NCBI GenBank assembly: GCA_002173095.1
Contig: NHBK01000008.1
Location: forward strand, 186,001 to 250,000
DNA length: 64,000 nucleotides
From: Hyphomonadaceae bacterium TMED5
GTDB taxonomy: Bacteria > Pseudomonadota > Alphaproteobacteria > Caulobacterales > Hyphomonadaceae
Reading direction: 5' to 3'
A program made the position numbers and the translations under genes. Each line of letters starts with the position of its first letter. Position 1 is the stretch's first letter. This document shows positions 18,773 through 27,738 of the stretch, one piece after another. The notes beneath the pieces were generated by a model. That model was given only the letters and a program-made list of their open reading frames with translations, was not told where the DNA came from and did no database searches.

Positions 18773-19908
18773 CACGCTTTCTCCATAAATGCTTCCGGCA
18801 CAGCGCGGCGCGCTGCTTTCAGCCAGGCTTCAGCCGCTGCTTCAGCATCTTTCAGCTCAGAAGCCCAGCCAAAACTGACCCGGATGGCAGAGTTTGCCAG
18901 TGTTTCTTCAACGCCCATCGCAGTCAGAACGTCAGAGGTTTTCACCTTTCCGCTCGAACAGGCAGAACCAGACGACACAGCGATACCAGCCAGATCCATA
19001 GCCATCACTTGAGTCTCCCCCTTGAAACCTTCAAGGGCAAAATTGCTAGTTCCCGGCAGACGATCGGCTTCACGCCCAAAAAATCTAATACCCGGTACAT
19101 CCGACAGCAGGCTTTCGAACTTATCACGAATTGCAGACACGCGCTTTGCATCTTCTGCGGACATGCATGCACTCACGGCTGCCCCGAAACCTGCAATACC
19201 TGGCACGTTTTCTGTTCCAGATCGCAGCGATCTTTCCTGACCACCGCCGAGCTGCTGTGGCTTGAGCGGCGCACCCACCCGAAACCAGAGCGCACCCGCG
19301 CCCTGAGGCCCACCCAGTTTGTGCGATGAAAAAGCCATATAGTCGACGCCCAGCAGCGCTGCGTTCACATTCAGCTTGCCCAGCGCCTGCACTGCATCAC
19401 AATGCGTAAATCCGCCCGCATCACGAACAACCCGCGCCGCATCGGCAACAGGCTGGATCACGCCCGTTTCATTGTTCGCCAGCATCAGAATGAGAAATGG
19501 AGTGTGATCTCCCATATCGTTCAGCTGATCAGACAAATCACTCAGGCTTAGCGAACCATTGCCCTCGACAGCTATCCGCCGGACAGGCACGCCAGAAGCC
19601 TCGATATTCGCTTTAACTGCGGGATGCTCCAGATCGGTCGTAAGAATGATCGGATTTTCAATCAGCGCCAAAGCGCCATTGATCGCCAGCGCATTTGCTT
19701 CAGTCCCACCGCTCGTGAAGACGATATCCTCACCACGTGCTCCTATGACGGATGCAATCTGAGTTCTGGCTTTTTCAACGACACTGCGTGCCTTACGCCC
19801 AACGCTATGCACAGAGGAAGGGTTTGCACCCAGCTCAAGTGCAATACTTACTGCATCCCGCGCTTCTGGACGAAGAGGGGCAGTCGCGTTGTAATCGCAA
19901 TAAATCAT
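18772..19908 (-). CDS. Cysteine desulfurase, IscS/NifS class
   Basis: A 378-residue group I PLP cysteine desulfurase. The PLP lysine is in [13 protein letters not shown], and the catalytic cysteine is in the long-loop motif [16 protein letters not shown]. The N-terminus ([16 protein letters not shown]) is the usual IscS/NifS start. It is the second gene of the operon, eight bases after iscR. The operon therefore encodes two desulfurases, this one and the SufS-type enzyme, as is common in alphaproteobacteria. Confidence 0.93.
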   Translation of the reverse strand: MIYCDYNATAPLRPEARDAVSIALELGANPSSVHSVGRKARSVVEKARTQIASVIGARGEDIVFTSGGTEANALAINGALALIENPIILTTDLEHPAVKANIEASGVPVRRIAVEGNGSLSLSDLSDQLNDMGDHTPFLILMLANNETGVIQPVADAARVVRDAGGFTHCDAVQALGKLNVNAALLGVDYMAFSSHKLGGPQGAGALWFRVGAPLKPQQLGGGQERSLRSGTENVPGIAGFGAAVSACMSAEDAKRVSAIRDKFESLLSDVPGIRFFGREADRLPGTSNFALEGFKGETQVMAMDLAGIAVSSGSACSSGKVKTSDVLTAMGVEETLANSAIRVSFGWASELKDAEAAAEAWLKAARRAVPEAFMEKA

Positions 19909-19916
19909 TGTGCCGA

Positions 19917-20375
19917 TCAGGCGGCCTGATTGCCATCCAGACGGCGCATTTGAACGATTTGTCCCGCGCGGCCTTCTACAACGTCTTCAAGAGACACTTG
20001 TGCAAGGAAACCCAGAATGTGCTGACGCAGCGCATCCCAAAGTTCGTGAGTTGCACACTTACTGCCGTCTGGCTGACAACCGCGACCGGTGTCAGGTGAA
20101 CAACGAGTCGTTTTAATCGGCTCATCTACAGCAAGAATAATGTCGCTCAGTCGCGTTTTGTTTGCAGTTTTCGCAAGCACGTAACCACCGCCCGGCCCGC
20201 GCACACTCTTCACGACGCCGCGACGACGCATCTTCGCGAACAGCTGCTCAAGATAGGACAGCGAGATAGATTGGTTCTCAGCGATTTCAGCGAGAGTCTT
20301 CGGCTGATCCACCGGAGAATTTGCCAGATCGACGAGTGCCATGACCGCGTAGCGGCCCTTCGTACCTAGTTTCAT
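19917..20375 (-). CDS. iscR: Rrf2-family Fe-S regulator IscR
   Basis: A 152-residue Rrf2 winged-helix repressor that senses Fe-S supply through its own cluster. The N-terminus MKLGTKGRYAVMALVDLA and the wing VRGPGGGYVLAKTA are standard. Three cysteines (TRCSPDTGRGCQPDGSKC) are followed by CATH, matching the Cys3-His ligand set of E. coli IscR, with slightly longer spacing between the cysteines. It leads the SUF operon. A 25-base operator-like palindrome lies 29 bases upstream of its start, supporting autoregulation. Confidence 0.93.
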   Translation of the reverse strand: MKLGTKGRYAVMALVDLANSPVDQPKTLAEIAENQSISLSYLEQLFAKMRRRGVVKSVRGPGGGYVLAKTANKTRLSDIILAVDEPIKTTRCSPDTGRGCQPDGSKCATHELWDALRQHILGFLAQVSLEDVVEGRAGQIVQMRRLDGNQAA

Positions 20376-20403
20376 AACTACACTCCAATTAAAGGGGAAA
20401 TAT

Positions 20404-20428
20404 ATACCCCCTAAAAAAGGTCAACTAT
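20404..20428 (-). promoter_or_regulatory. IscR type-1-like operator with promoter
   Basis: On the minus strand the 25 bases start ATAGTTGAC and end GGGGGTAT. They match the published E. coli type-1 IscR consensus (ATASYYGACTRWWWYAGTCRRSTAT) at all but four positions, including both outer ATA/TAT arms and the GAC and AG core. The embedded TTGACC could serve as a -35 element, with AT-rich -10 candidates (TATATT) downstream, so the site would occlude the promoter. It is about 90 bases from the divergent hydrolase gene. Confidence 0.6.
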
Positions 20429-20518
20429 TTCTCTTCCGAAATTCTTGATTTTTAGTCAATTCACGGTTTACACCCGACCGTTCAGCAAATTGTCGCACCG
20501 TTTGGGAGAAAATAGCAC

Positions 20519-21190
20519 ATGGCCGAGATTATCATTCCGGGTCCGGCGGGCCGAATCGAAGCTCGTTACACAGAGGGTCCAGATGAAACCTCTCCCATTG
20601 CACTGATCCTGCACCCACACCCGAAAGCGGGCGGGACCATGCAGGACCCGGTCACGATTTCGCTCTACAACCTTTTTGAGTCGCGCGGCTTTTCTGTCAT
20701 GCGTTTCAACTTTCGCGGCGTCGGTCGAAGCCAGGGGCAGTTCGAATCTGGCGCTGGTGAGCTGTCAGATGCAGCATACGTGCTCGACTATATGGAATCT
20801 CTGACAGAAACCCCGCGCTATTGCTGGGTCGCTGGGTATTCCTTCGGCGCGTGGATTTGCCTCCAACTGCTGATGCGCCGCCCTGAGATTGATGGCTTCC
20901 TCGCTATTTCTCCACCGGCAAACCATTACGACCTCAGCTTCCTCGCACCTTGCCCAGCTTCAGGCCTGATCCTTTCTGGCGATCAGGACAAAGTTGCACC
21001 GCCTGCGGACATTGAACGCTCTCTGACAAAAGTTCGCGTTCAAAAGGGCGAAGTCATCAGCCGCGACACAATTCCGGGCGCAAACCATTTCTATCAGGGC
21101 AAGCTGGACGAGTTGTCTGAACGTTGTGGTCAGTATCTCGATGAAAGCCTGAGCAAAGCTGAGCGTGAACGCCTCGGCGAAATCGACTAA
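20519..21190 (+). CDS. Alpha/beta hydrolase, dienelactone-hydrolase-like
   Basis: A 223-residue cytoplasmic alpha/beta hydrolase of the small family often annotated as alpha/beta-fold hydrolase next to suf genes in alphaproteobacteria. HPHPKAGGTMQDP forms the oxyanion region. The nucleophile elbow is GYSFGA near residue 108, the acid is in LSGDQDKVAP and the histidine in GANHFYQGK, so the triad is complete. The substrate is unknown. It is divergent from iscR and convergent with anmK, whose stop is seven bases away. Confidence 0.82.
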   Translation: MAEIIIPGPAGRIEARYTEGPDETSPIALILHPHPKAGGTMQDPVTISLYNLFESRGFSVMRFNFRGVGRSQGQFESGAGELSDAAYVLDYMESLTETPRYCWVAGYSFGAWICLQLLMRRPEIDGFLAISPPANHYDLSFLAPCPASGLILSGDQDKVAPPADIERSLTKVRVQKGEVISRDTIPGANHFYQGKLDELSERCGQYLDESLSKAERERLGEID

Positions 21191-21196
21191 TTCAGA

Positions 21197-22321
21197 CTAG
21201 CTGATCAGTTTTCCGCCGCTCATGGGCTCGGGCACACCTGTTGTGCCCGTAAAACTGAGCGGAAGTCCGCGCAAATGGCGCACGGCGAGAAGAGCGAACG
21301 CTTCGGCTTCGATTGAATCGCCGCGCCAACCTTCATCTTCTGCTGTCACGACGTCCATAGGACATCTTGTTCGCAACTCCCGCATCAAAACCGGATTGAG
21401 CCGGCCACCGCCACAGACGATTAGCTTTCGGATGGGCTTGGGAAACAGGCTGATCCCTGATGCTACGCCTGCCGCGCAGAATGCAGTCAGCGTGGCGGCC
21501 CCATCCTGAAACCCCAGACCTTCAGCCAGACCTGCGTTGAAATCATATCGGTCCAGAGATTTCGGATAGCCCTGTCTGAAAAAGGGATGGCTCATCCAGT
21601 CTGCGAGACGGGCCTCATCAACCTGCCCTGCACGCGCAGCGCTTCCGTCCTGATCATAGGTTCCGAAACCATGCTGGACGACCCATTCGTCAACCGGACC
21701 ATTGGCAGGCCCACAGTCGAAGCCAAAAATGTCATCGCCGTCGATATAGGTCAGATTTGCAACACCGCCGAGATTGAGGACAGCCACGGGCGGCTCGAAG
21801 TCGCGCGCGAGTGCTTGGTGGTATACCGGCGCCAGTGGCGCCCCCTGCCCTCCGGCGGCCACATCGTCCGACCGAAAGTCATAGGCCAGAGATACACCGA
21901 GCCGGTCTCTCAGCTCGGGCGCATTTAAAATCTGCAGGGTCGCCCCAACTTTGTCACCCGCAGGCGGCCGATGAAGGACCGTCTGACCATGTACGCCAGC
22001 GATTTCAGGCTTCTGATAGCTGGCGCACTGAGCCACTGCGAGATCATAGGCATCTTTATGAGCCGCATTCAGCGCCGCAAGCGCGGGTTCAAAGTCAGAC
22101 AAAGGCGGGTCACCATTCCAGGCCCAGGCCCTTGCTGCATCGACAGCTTTCATGATGGCGGCGCGCTCATTAGCGGTGAATTTGCGCTCTGAAACGGGTC
22201 CAAATTCAGACACTGTAACGCCATCGGTTCTGATAATCGCAGCATCTACAGCGTCCACCGAAGTGCCGCTCATAAAGCCGATTGCCCAGATTGGAGAGAA
22301 ATCGCCATCTTCAGTGTTCAA
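21197..22321 (-). CDS. anmK: Anhydro-N-acetylmuramic acid kinase
   Basis: A 374-residue ASKHA-fold kinase that phosphorylates and opens 1,6-anhydro-MurNAc to MurNAc-6-phosphate during cell-wall recycling. GFMSGTSVDAVDAAI is the signature N-terminus. VHGQTVLHRP, NLGGVANLTY, FDCGPANGPVDEW and VCGGGRLNPVLM are conserved blocks covering the phosphate and sugar sites. It is divergent from tyrS; the starts are 46 bases apart. This pairing of anmK and tyrS is common in alphaproteobacteria. Confidence 0.94.
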   Translation of the reverse strand: MNTEDGDFSPIWAIGFMSGTSVDAVDAAIIRTDGVTVSEFGPVSERKFTANERAAIMKAVDAARAWAWNGDPPLSDFEPALAALNAAHKDAYDLAVAQCASYQKPEIAGVHGQTVLHRPPAGDKVGATLQILNAPELRDRLGVSLAYDFRSDDVAAGGQGAPLAPVYHQALARDFEPPVAVLNLGGVANLTYIDGDDIFGFDCGPANGPVDEWVVQHGFGTYDQDGSAARAGQVDEARLADWMSHPFFRQGYPKSLDRYDFNAGLAEGLGFQDGAATLTAFCAAGVASGISLFPKPIRKLIVCGGGRLNPVLMRELRTRCPMDVVTAEDEGWRGDSIEAEAFALLAVRHLRGLPLSFTGTTGVPEPMSGGKLIS

Positions 22322-22367
22322 ACCTTCATCCCTTCATGCTAGAGCGCCGCGTCTATTGGAGACTGTT

Positions 22368-23621
22368 ATGAGTGAATTTAAATCCGAATTTCTGCGGACT
22401 CTGCAAACCCGCGGATACATTAAGCAAACGACTCACGAAGCTGAACTCGACACATATTGTGCCGACAACACAGCCGTTGCTTATACCGGATATGACGCCA
22501 CTGCAGACAGCCTCCATGTTGGCCATTTGGTCAGCATTATGATGCTGCGCCGCCTTCAACAAGCCGGTGGCAAACCAATTGTGTTGATTGGTGGCGGAAC
22601 CACCAAAATCGGCGATCCTACTGACAAGGAAAAGTCCCGCCCAATTCTGACCGAAGATCAGATCAATGAGAACGCTGCTGGAATCCGCAAAGCGTTTGAG
22701 GCGTACCTCACTTTCGGCGACGGACCGACAGATGCAGTCATGCTCAACAATGCCGACTGGCTGGATGGGCTCGGCTATATCGAGTTCCTGCGTGACGTGG
22801 GCAAACTGTTCACCATCAATACGATGGTGAAGCAGGACACTGTTGCCCGCCGACTGAAGAACGAACAGCCCTACACCTTTCTGGAATTCAATTACACGCT
22901 GCTACAGGCCTATGACTTCCTTGAGCTCTCTCGTCGCGCAGGCTGCATGATGCAACTTGGCGGCTCTGACCAATGGGGGAACATCGTTGCTGGTGCTGAC
23001 CTCATCCATAAAATGGATGGTAATCAGGCCTTTGGTATCACCTGCCCTCTCATCACGACGGCGTCTGGTGCCAAAATGGGCAAAACCGTTGGCGGCGCTG
23101 TATGGCTGAATGCGGACAAGAAAAGCCCGTATGAATTCTGGCAATTCTGGCGGAACACAGAAGACGCAGATGTCGGTCGTTTTCTGCGCCTGTTCACCGA
23201 TATTCCGTTGGACGAAATCGAGCGCCTTGAAAACCTTGAAGGCGCTGAGATCAATAATGCGAAGATCGCATTGGCGGATGCAGCAACAGCCATGCTGCAC
23301 GGTGATGCTGCGGCGAATGAAGCGCGCGAGTCTGCTGCAAAAGTCTTTCAGGAAGGCGCATCTGGTGATGCACTTCCTACGACTGATGTGGCGAAAGCTG
23401 ATATCGAGGCTGGTATGCTGGTCGCTGCGGGCTTTACGGCGGCGGGCCTCACCAAATCAAACGGTGAAGCACGACGCCATTTCAAAGCCGGTGCGGCAAA
23501 GCTCAACGGTGAAGCCGTCGCAGACGATAACTCAGTGCTCACGCTCGCTGATTTCGACGATGAAGGCTTATTGACCCTTTCCGTTGGCAAAAAGCGTCAT
23601 GCGCGCCTGAAGCTCGCCTAA
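22368..23621 (+). CDS. tyrS: Tyrosyl-tRNA synthetase
   Basis: A 417-residue class I synthetase that charges tRNA-Tyr. The HIGH motif appears as HVGH, and the KMSKS loop as AKMGKT, a normal variant in this TyrRS group. Tyrosine-site blocks YTGYDATADSLHVGH, QLGGSDQWGNIVAG and the C-terminal S4 RNA-binding domain (about 355-417) are visible. The start ATG 22368 is preceded by TGGAGA; the frame is open further upstream but only into anmK antisense sequence. Confidence 0.95.
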   Translation: MSEFKSEFLRTLQTRGYIKQTTHEAELDTYCADNTAVAYTGYDATADSLHVGHLVSIMMLRRLQQAGGKPIVLIGGGTTKIGDPTDKEKSRPILTEDQINENAAGIRKAFEAYLTFGDGPTDAVMLNNADWLDGLGYIEFLRDVGKLFTINTMVKQDTVARRLKNEQPYTFLEFNYTLLQAYDFLELSRRAGCMMQLGGSDQWGNIVAGADLIHKMDGNQAFGITCPLITTASGAKMGKTVGGAVWLNADKKSPYEFWQFWRNTEDADVGRFLRLFTDIPLDEIERLENLEGAEINNAKIALADAATAMLHGDAAANEARESAAKVFQEGASGDALPTTDVAKADIEAGMLVAAGFTAAGLTKSNGEARRHFKAGAAKLNGEAVADDNSVLTLADFDDEGLLTLSVGKKRHARLKLA

Positions 23622-23630
23622 TTGAATGGC

Positions 23631-26600
23631 TTAATCGCCCTCGGCTTCAGCCGGGGGCGGCAATTCAGGCGCATCAGTGTCCGGGTTTTCAAAAATCCGA
23701 CGCAGAACACCCGGAACGATACCAGACAGCGGGTTCACAGCGACACGAGCTGACTCCAATGACCCGCGAATATCGTAAGTGATTGCGAAAACGCCTTCCC
23801 CGTCGCGCGAGACAAACAAGTCACCAATAATTGGAATTCCGCCAAGCGCAGAGTTCACGCCGAAGGATGGCACAAGCACGCCATTCACCAGCAAATCTTC
23901 GCCGTCATCGAGAATATAACCGTTCGCCGTCAGACCGAGTGCCGGGCCCGATGCCTGCGCACCTTCAATGTAGTATCCGCGCTCATCCAGAATGAGCGGC
24001 AAAGTGACCTGCGAGAAAAGAATACCGTCGCCTGACATCACATCAGCCAGACCACGCAATGACGCGAGAGACAGAACCTGGGTCAAAAGCGGCGCATTAT
24101 TGAGACGTGTATTCGTGAGAACGATACGAACATCGGAGGGCTGCCCTGAGGAACGAAGCGTCCCATTCATTGTGAACGCCCCGCCGGACATAAACTCCTG
24201 CCCCAGAAAGGCGGACATTACGCTGCCGGCATTACTCGCATTTGCTGAAAGAGCGCTCTCACCATTTCCATTTGCCGTCACGGATAGTGAGAACTGATTA
24301 TCCAGATCCATGACACCTGAAACATCGAGACTCTGCATGACCGGGCCGATGAATGCGATATCAAGGCTGGCGTCCGTTGCCTCGATATCATTTCTCAGTC
24401 TGAGGCGATCAATATCTGCAGAAAGGCTCACATTTCCAAACAATGGAAGTGTGCCGCCCTGCCCACTGGCACCAATCAGCCCGTCGAGCAAGGGCGCTGC
24501 ATTCAGAAACGGACCGGACAGCTCAAGTTCGAGCGTATCCGGATCCGGACGACGCAACTCCCCACGTAAATCCAGCTCATCTCTCAGATAAAACTCACGC
24601 ACATTCATGCGGTCGAGGCGACCTTCAGTGGTCAGAGACACATCACCGCCAAATCGCACCCCATCGGCTTCAAACCGAACAGATGTCACCTGTTCCTCAC
24701 CCGTAGAATTCAGCGCGATTTCTGCGCGCGCATTCTCGCCTTCGCGTTTTGTCCAATCGAACTCCGCTACATCGAGACGGGTTTCCTGAAAGTCCAGCGA
24801 GATGTCGACATGCTCAAAATCGTCAGCAGACGGACCAAGCGCCTCAATCTCAGCATAGGCAGAACCCGACATATAGGTCCGGGCCGCAACGCCGAACCTA
24901 TTGATGAAATCCGGACTCACAAAACCAGACGCCAGAAGCCGTGAACGATCCGGGCTTCCTTCATCACGAAAACGATCGCTCCACGTGAACTCGATGGGCG
25001 CGTCCTCAAATCGTCCGTAGCCGGAAATCTGTAGCAGGTTGTTATTGACCAGAATGTCGGCCTGCCCGCCAGTCAGAGACATTTCCCTGAATAGATTATT
25101 GAACGCACCATCATAGATACGTCCCTGAACACTGAACACCGTGTCCTCGTAAGACACTTCAGACAATGCAGGGCGTTGCAGCGTGAAGGTGGCCCGACCT
25201 GTACCACTGATATCGTCAATCTTCAGTCCATATTGGTTTTCAAGCTGAAGTCTTGAATCGCTCAGCGTCTGCAAAATGTCGTGCACATCGCCAGTACCTT
25301 CCGCCTCAATAAAGAACAGCTCACCTTTCGGTTTGAATTGCGGGATCGACACATGGCCCGACAGAAGTGACCAATTGCTGAAACTTCCACGCTCAAGATC
25401 CAGTGAAAAGGAATTACCATTGAGGCGCGCCGTACCACGGCCATCTATGACCGGCGGCAAATCTTCAAGAAAGCTTGTCTGCGCATTATCGAAAGCGAAA
25501 TCGAGCTGAAGGTCTTCATCTTCCAGTTTTTCGTCCCGCAGCGAATCCGGACGAAGATCCATTCGGAAAACGGCTTCGGACAAATCACCTGCCAGCACAT
25601 TTTCCTCGACCCAGTTACGCGCATCATCCCCTAAAGAAAACGGCCAGAACAACAGAACATCCTCCGGGGAAAGAATCCCAGAAGTGGATGCCGTCAATGC
25701 AACACCGAATGGCAGATCGCCCTCCGGGGCATCTTCGTCTGCCAAATATAACCGTCCCTGCGCTCTCACGCCGGCATTGCCAACACTTGCGGTCAACCGC
25801 TCCACATCAAGCTGGCGTCTGTTGATATCCAGGTCAGCCACAGCATCCACATTCTGAATTCGCCAGACACCCGGAAAGTGAGGCTGGAAGTCCATGCGAA
25901 GGTCGCTGGATTGGAGTGTGATACGGTGCGGAACCTGGAGCGGAGCTTCGATGAAATCGTTGAAATCTTCGATTTGCAGCACCGCCTCACCGCTGATCGA
26001 TGCGACGTCTAGAATTCGCGCATCTATCTCCGCGCTGTTTTCATCCAGATTATAGGAAAAGACGATGTCGTTCTCACCAATCGACAATGAATTGTCGCCG
26101 ACGCCAACCTCTCCACTGTCTGTCACAATGTTGGCAGACAGAACCTCAATACCGGTCTGGCGAACCTCGAATGCGACCGAAAGATCAGCAAAGACATTTC
26201 CCGAATATCCTTCAGTGGCGCCTGCCAGAAACGGCAGATTGAACAGGTTTGCCCCGTAAAGGTTTGTATCGGTTCGGAATTCGCGAAGACCGGGATTGAA
26301 TTCCAGATCGAAATCCACGCGCTCTGGCGCACCATTGCCAAAGGCCTGACCTGACGAAGAAACACTGATCACGCTATCTTCGCGGGACAGACTCAGGTCT
26401 GCGCCCTCCAGCCACCAATCAATTCCAAGTGGTTCATCAATGAGGACAACGCGAAATTCTGACAGCGTGATTTCATCGATGTCAGCGACTGCGGCCGAAG
26501 CGGAAACGTTTTCAACAACATTGAGCAGCGTCTGTTCAGCATACTGAATGGGTGAAACGGCTTCATAGACCTGTACCGGACGAACCGCAGGCACTTCCTC

Positions 26601-27011
26601 GCCGGCAATCCAGATCGCGCCGTTCATATCGCGGCGGAACGTAAACTCGCCAGACCGAACATGAAGTTCGCTCAGACTGACATCGCCATAGATCAAACGA
26701 ATAGCATTGATCTCGATAATGGCACTGTCGGCTCGTGCAACGAGCGCATGTTCAGCGTCGTAAAAGGTCAGCCCCTGAGCAAAAATCTCGAATTCATTTG
26801 TATCTTGCTGCCATCGCAGGCTGACGCGCTCAATATCGACCTGTTTACCGCCACGTGTTGATTCGATCGCCGCCTCAATGTCGCCGCGCACAAACTCAAG
26901 GTCGGTTGGGCCGGATACCAGTCGCCATGCAATCAGGCCAAAGATCAGACCGATGAGCAGGACCAGTCCGGTCAGCCCTTCGAGAATGATTATGCCTGTG
27001 GTTTGACGCAC
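23631..27011 (-). CDS. YhdP/AsmA-like giant envelope protein
   Basis: A 1126-residue protein with one N-terminal membrane helix (residues 7-30, ILEGLTGLVLLIGLIFGLIA) and a very long periplasmic beta-rich body, ending in a Pro/Glu-rich tail. The N-terminal segment and the AsmA-like C-terminal region (GLADVMSGDGILFSQ; SGPALGLTANGYI; GGIPIIGDLFV) fit the YhdP/DUF3971 branch of AsmA-like proteins, which bridge the envelope and are implicated in lipid traffic to the outer membrane. The start is GTG 27011 without a strong Shine-Dalgarno. It is convergent with tyrS, nine bases between the stops. Confidence 0.82.
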   Translation of the reverse strand: MRQTTGIIILEGLTGLVLLIGLIFGLIAWRLVSGPTDLEFVRGDIEAAIESTRGGKQVDIERVSLRWQQDTNEFEIFAQGLTFYDAEHALVARADSAIIEINAIRLIYGDVSLSELHVRSGEFTFRRDMNGAIWIAGEEVPAVRPVQVYEAVSPIQYAEQTLLNVVENVSASAAVADIDEITLSEFRVVLIDEPLGIDWWLEGADLSLSREDSVISVSSSGQAFGNGAPERVDFDLEFNPGLREFRTDTNLYGANLFNLPFLAGATEGYSGNVFADLSVAFEVRQTGIEVLSANIVTDSGEVGVGDNSLSIGENDIVFSYNLDENSAEIDARILDVASISGEAVLQIEDFNDFIEAPLQVPHRITLQSSDLRMDFQPHFPGVWRIQNVDAVADLDINRRQLDVERLTASVGNAGVRAQGRLYLADEDAPEGDLPFGVALTASTSGILSPEDVLLFWPFSLGDDARNWVEENVLAGDLSEAVFRMDLRPDSLRDEKLEDEDLQLDFAFDNAQTSFLEDLPPVIDGRGTARLNGNSFSLDLERGSFSNWSLLSGHVSIPQFKPKGELFFIEAEGTGDVHDILQTLSDSRLQLENQYGLKIDDISGTGRATFTLQRPALSEVSYEDTVFSVQGRIYDGAFNNLFREMSLTGGQADILVNNNLLQISGYGRFEDAPIEFTWSDRFRDEGSPDRSRLLASGFVSPDFINRFGVAARTYMSGSAYAEIEALGPSADDFEHVDISLDFQETRLDVAEFDWTKREGENARAEIALNSTGEEQVTSVRFEADGVRFGGDVSLTTEGRLDRMNVREFYLRDELDLRGELRRPDPDTLELELSGPFLNAAPLLDGLIGASGQGGTLPLFGNVSLSADIDRLRLRNDIEATDASLDIAFIGPVMQSLDVSGVMDLDNQFSLSVTANGNGESALSANASNAGSVMSAFLGQEFMSGGAFTMNGTLRSSGQPSDVRIVLTNTRLNNAPLLTQVLSLASLRGLADVMSGDGILFSQVTLPLILDERGYYIEGAQASGPALGLTANGYILDDGEDLLVNGVLVPSFGVNSALGGIPIIGDLFVSRDGEGVFAITYDIRGSLESARVAVNPLSGIVPGVLRRIFENPDTDAPELPPPAEAEGD

Positions 27012-27109
27012 GCAGGAAACTCACAATACTGTTTCGGTTCAGTCCGGTTTGGCACTGTCTGAACCACAAAATCTTTAATTCATCATCCTCAAGGAAGGTC
27101 GAAACGCAG

Positions 27110-27583
27110 ATGCAGATCGGTGATCAGATCCCTCGCTTCAACTTACCCACCCTAAGCGACCAGTCGCTGTCAAATGACGATTTGTCAGGCAGTTGGTCTG
27201 TCATCTATTTTTACCCTAAAGACAACACTCCAGGCTGCACTAAAGAGGCTATTGCCTTCAGCGAAAACATTGAAGAGTTCAAGTCATTAGGCGCAAGAGT
27301 TATTGGCGTTTCCGCCGATAGCCCAAAAAAGCACGAGAACTTCATCAACAAGCATGACCTGAGTGTGGAACTTATCTCCGACGAAGACAAAAGCCTGTGT
27401 GAAGCCTTCGGCGTCTGGGTGGAGAAAAAACTCTACGGCAAAGTCCATATGGGCATTGAACGCGCGACGTTTCTTTTTGATCCGACAGGCACACTCAAAG
27501 ACGTCTGGCGAAAAGTTAAAGTTACGGGACACGCAGAAGACGTTCTTTCTGCACTCCGCAAGCAGATTGAGCTCACCAACTGA
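27110..27583 (+). CDS. bcp: Thioredoxin-dependent peroxiredoxin (BCP/PrxQ)
   Basis: A 157-residue peroxiredoxin that reduces hydroperoxides. The peroxidatic cysteine is in YPKDNTPGCTKEA near residue 46. The resolving cysteine that many BCP proteins carry five residues later is isoleucine here (KEAIAF). Another cysteine, in KSLCEAFGVW near residue 97, could resolve in the alternate PrxQ mode. Conserved GVSADSPKKHENF and ERATFLFD support the family. It stands alone between the YhdP-like gene (divergent) and the M23 peptidase gene. Confidence 0.94.
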   Translation: MQIGDQIPRFNLPTLSDQSLSNDDLSGSWSVIYFYPKDNTPGCTKEAIAFSENIEEFKSLGARVIGVSADSPKKHENFINKHDLSVELISDEDKSLCEAFGVWVEKKLYGKVHMGIERATFLFDPTGTLKDVWRKVKVTGHAEDVLSALRKQIELTN

Positions 27584-27738
27584 AATATTAATGAGCAATT
27601 TACCGGTAATGCCCATTTTAACTATAAAAAATGGTTGTGATGGGCTTCGCGCTCGATTTTTTTTCGTCTAGGGTCCTTGAAATCCTGGGCGGGACTGAAT
27701 GGGGCTAATCATTCGGATAAGAGTATCGGGCGGCGTAA

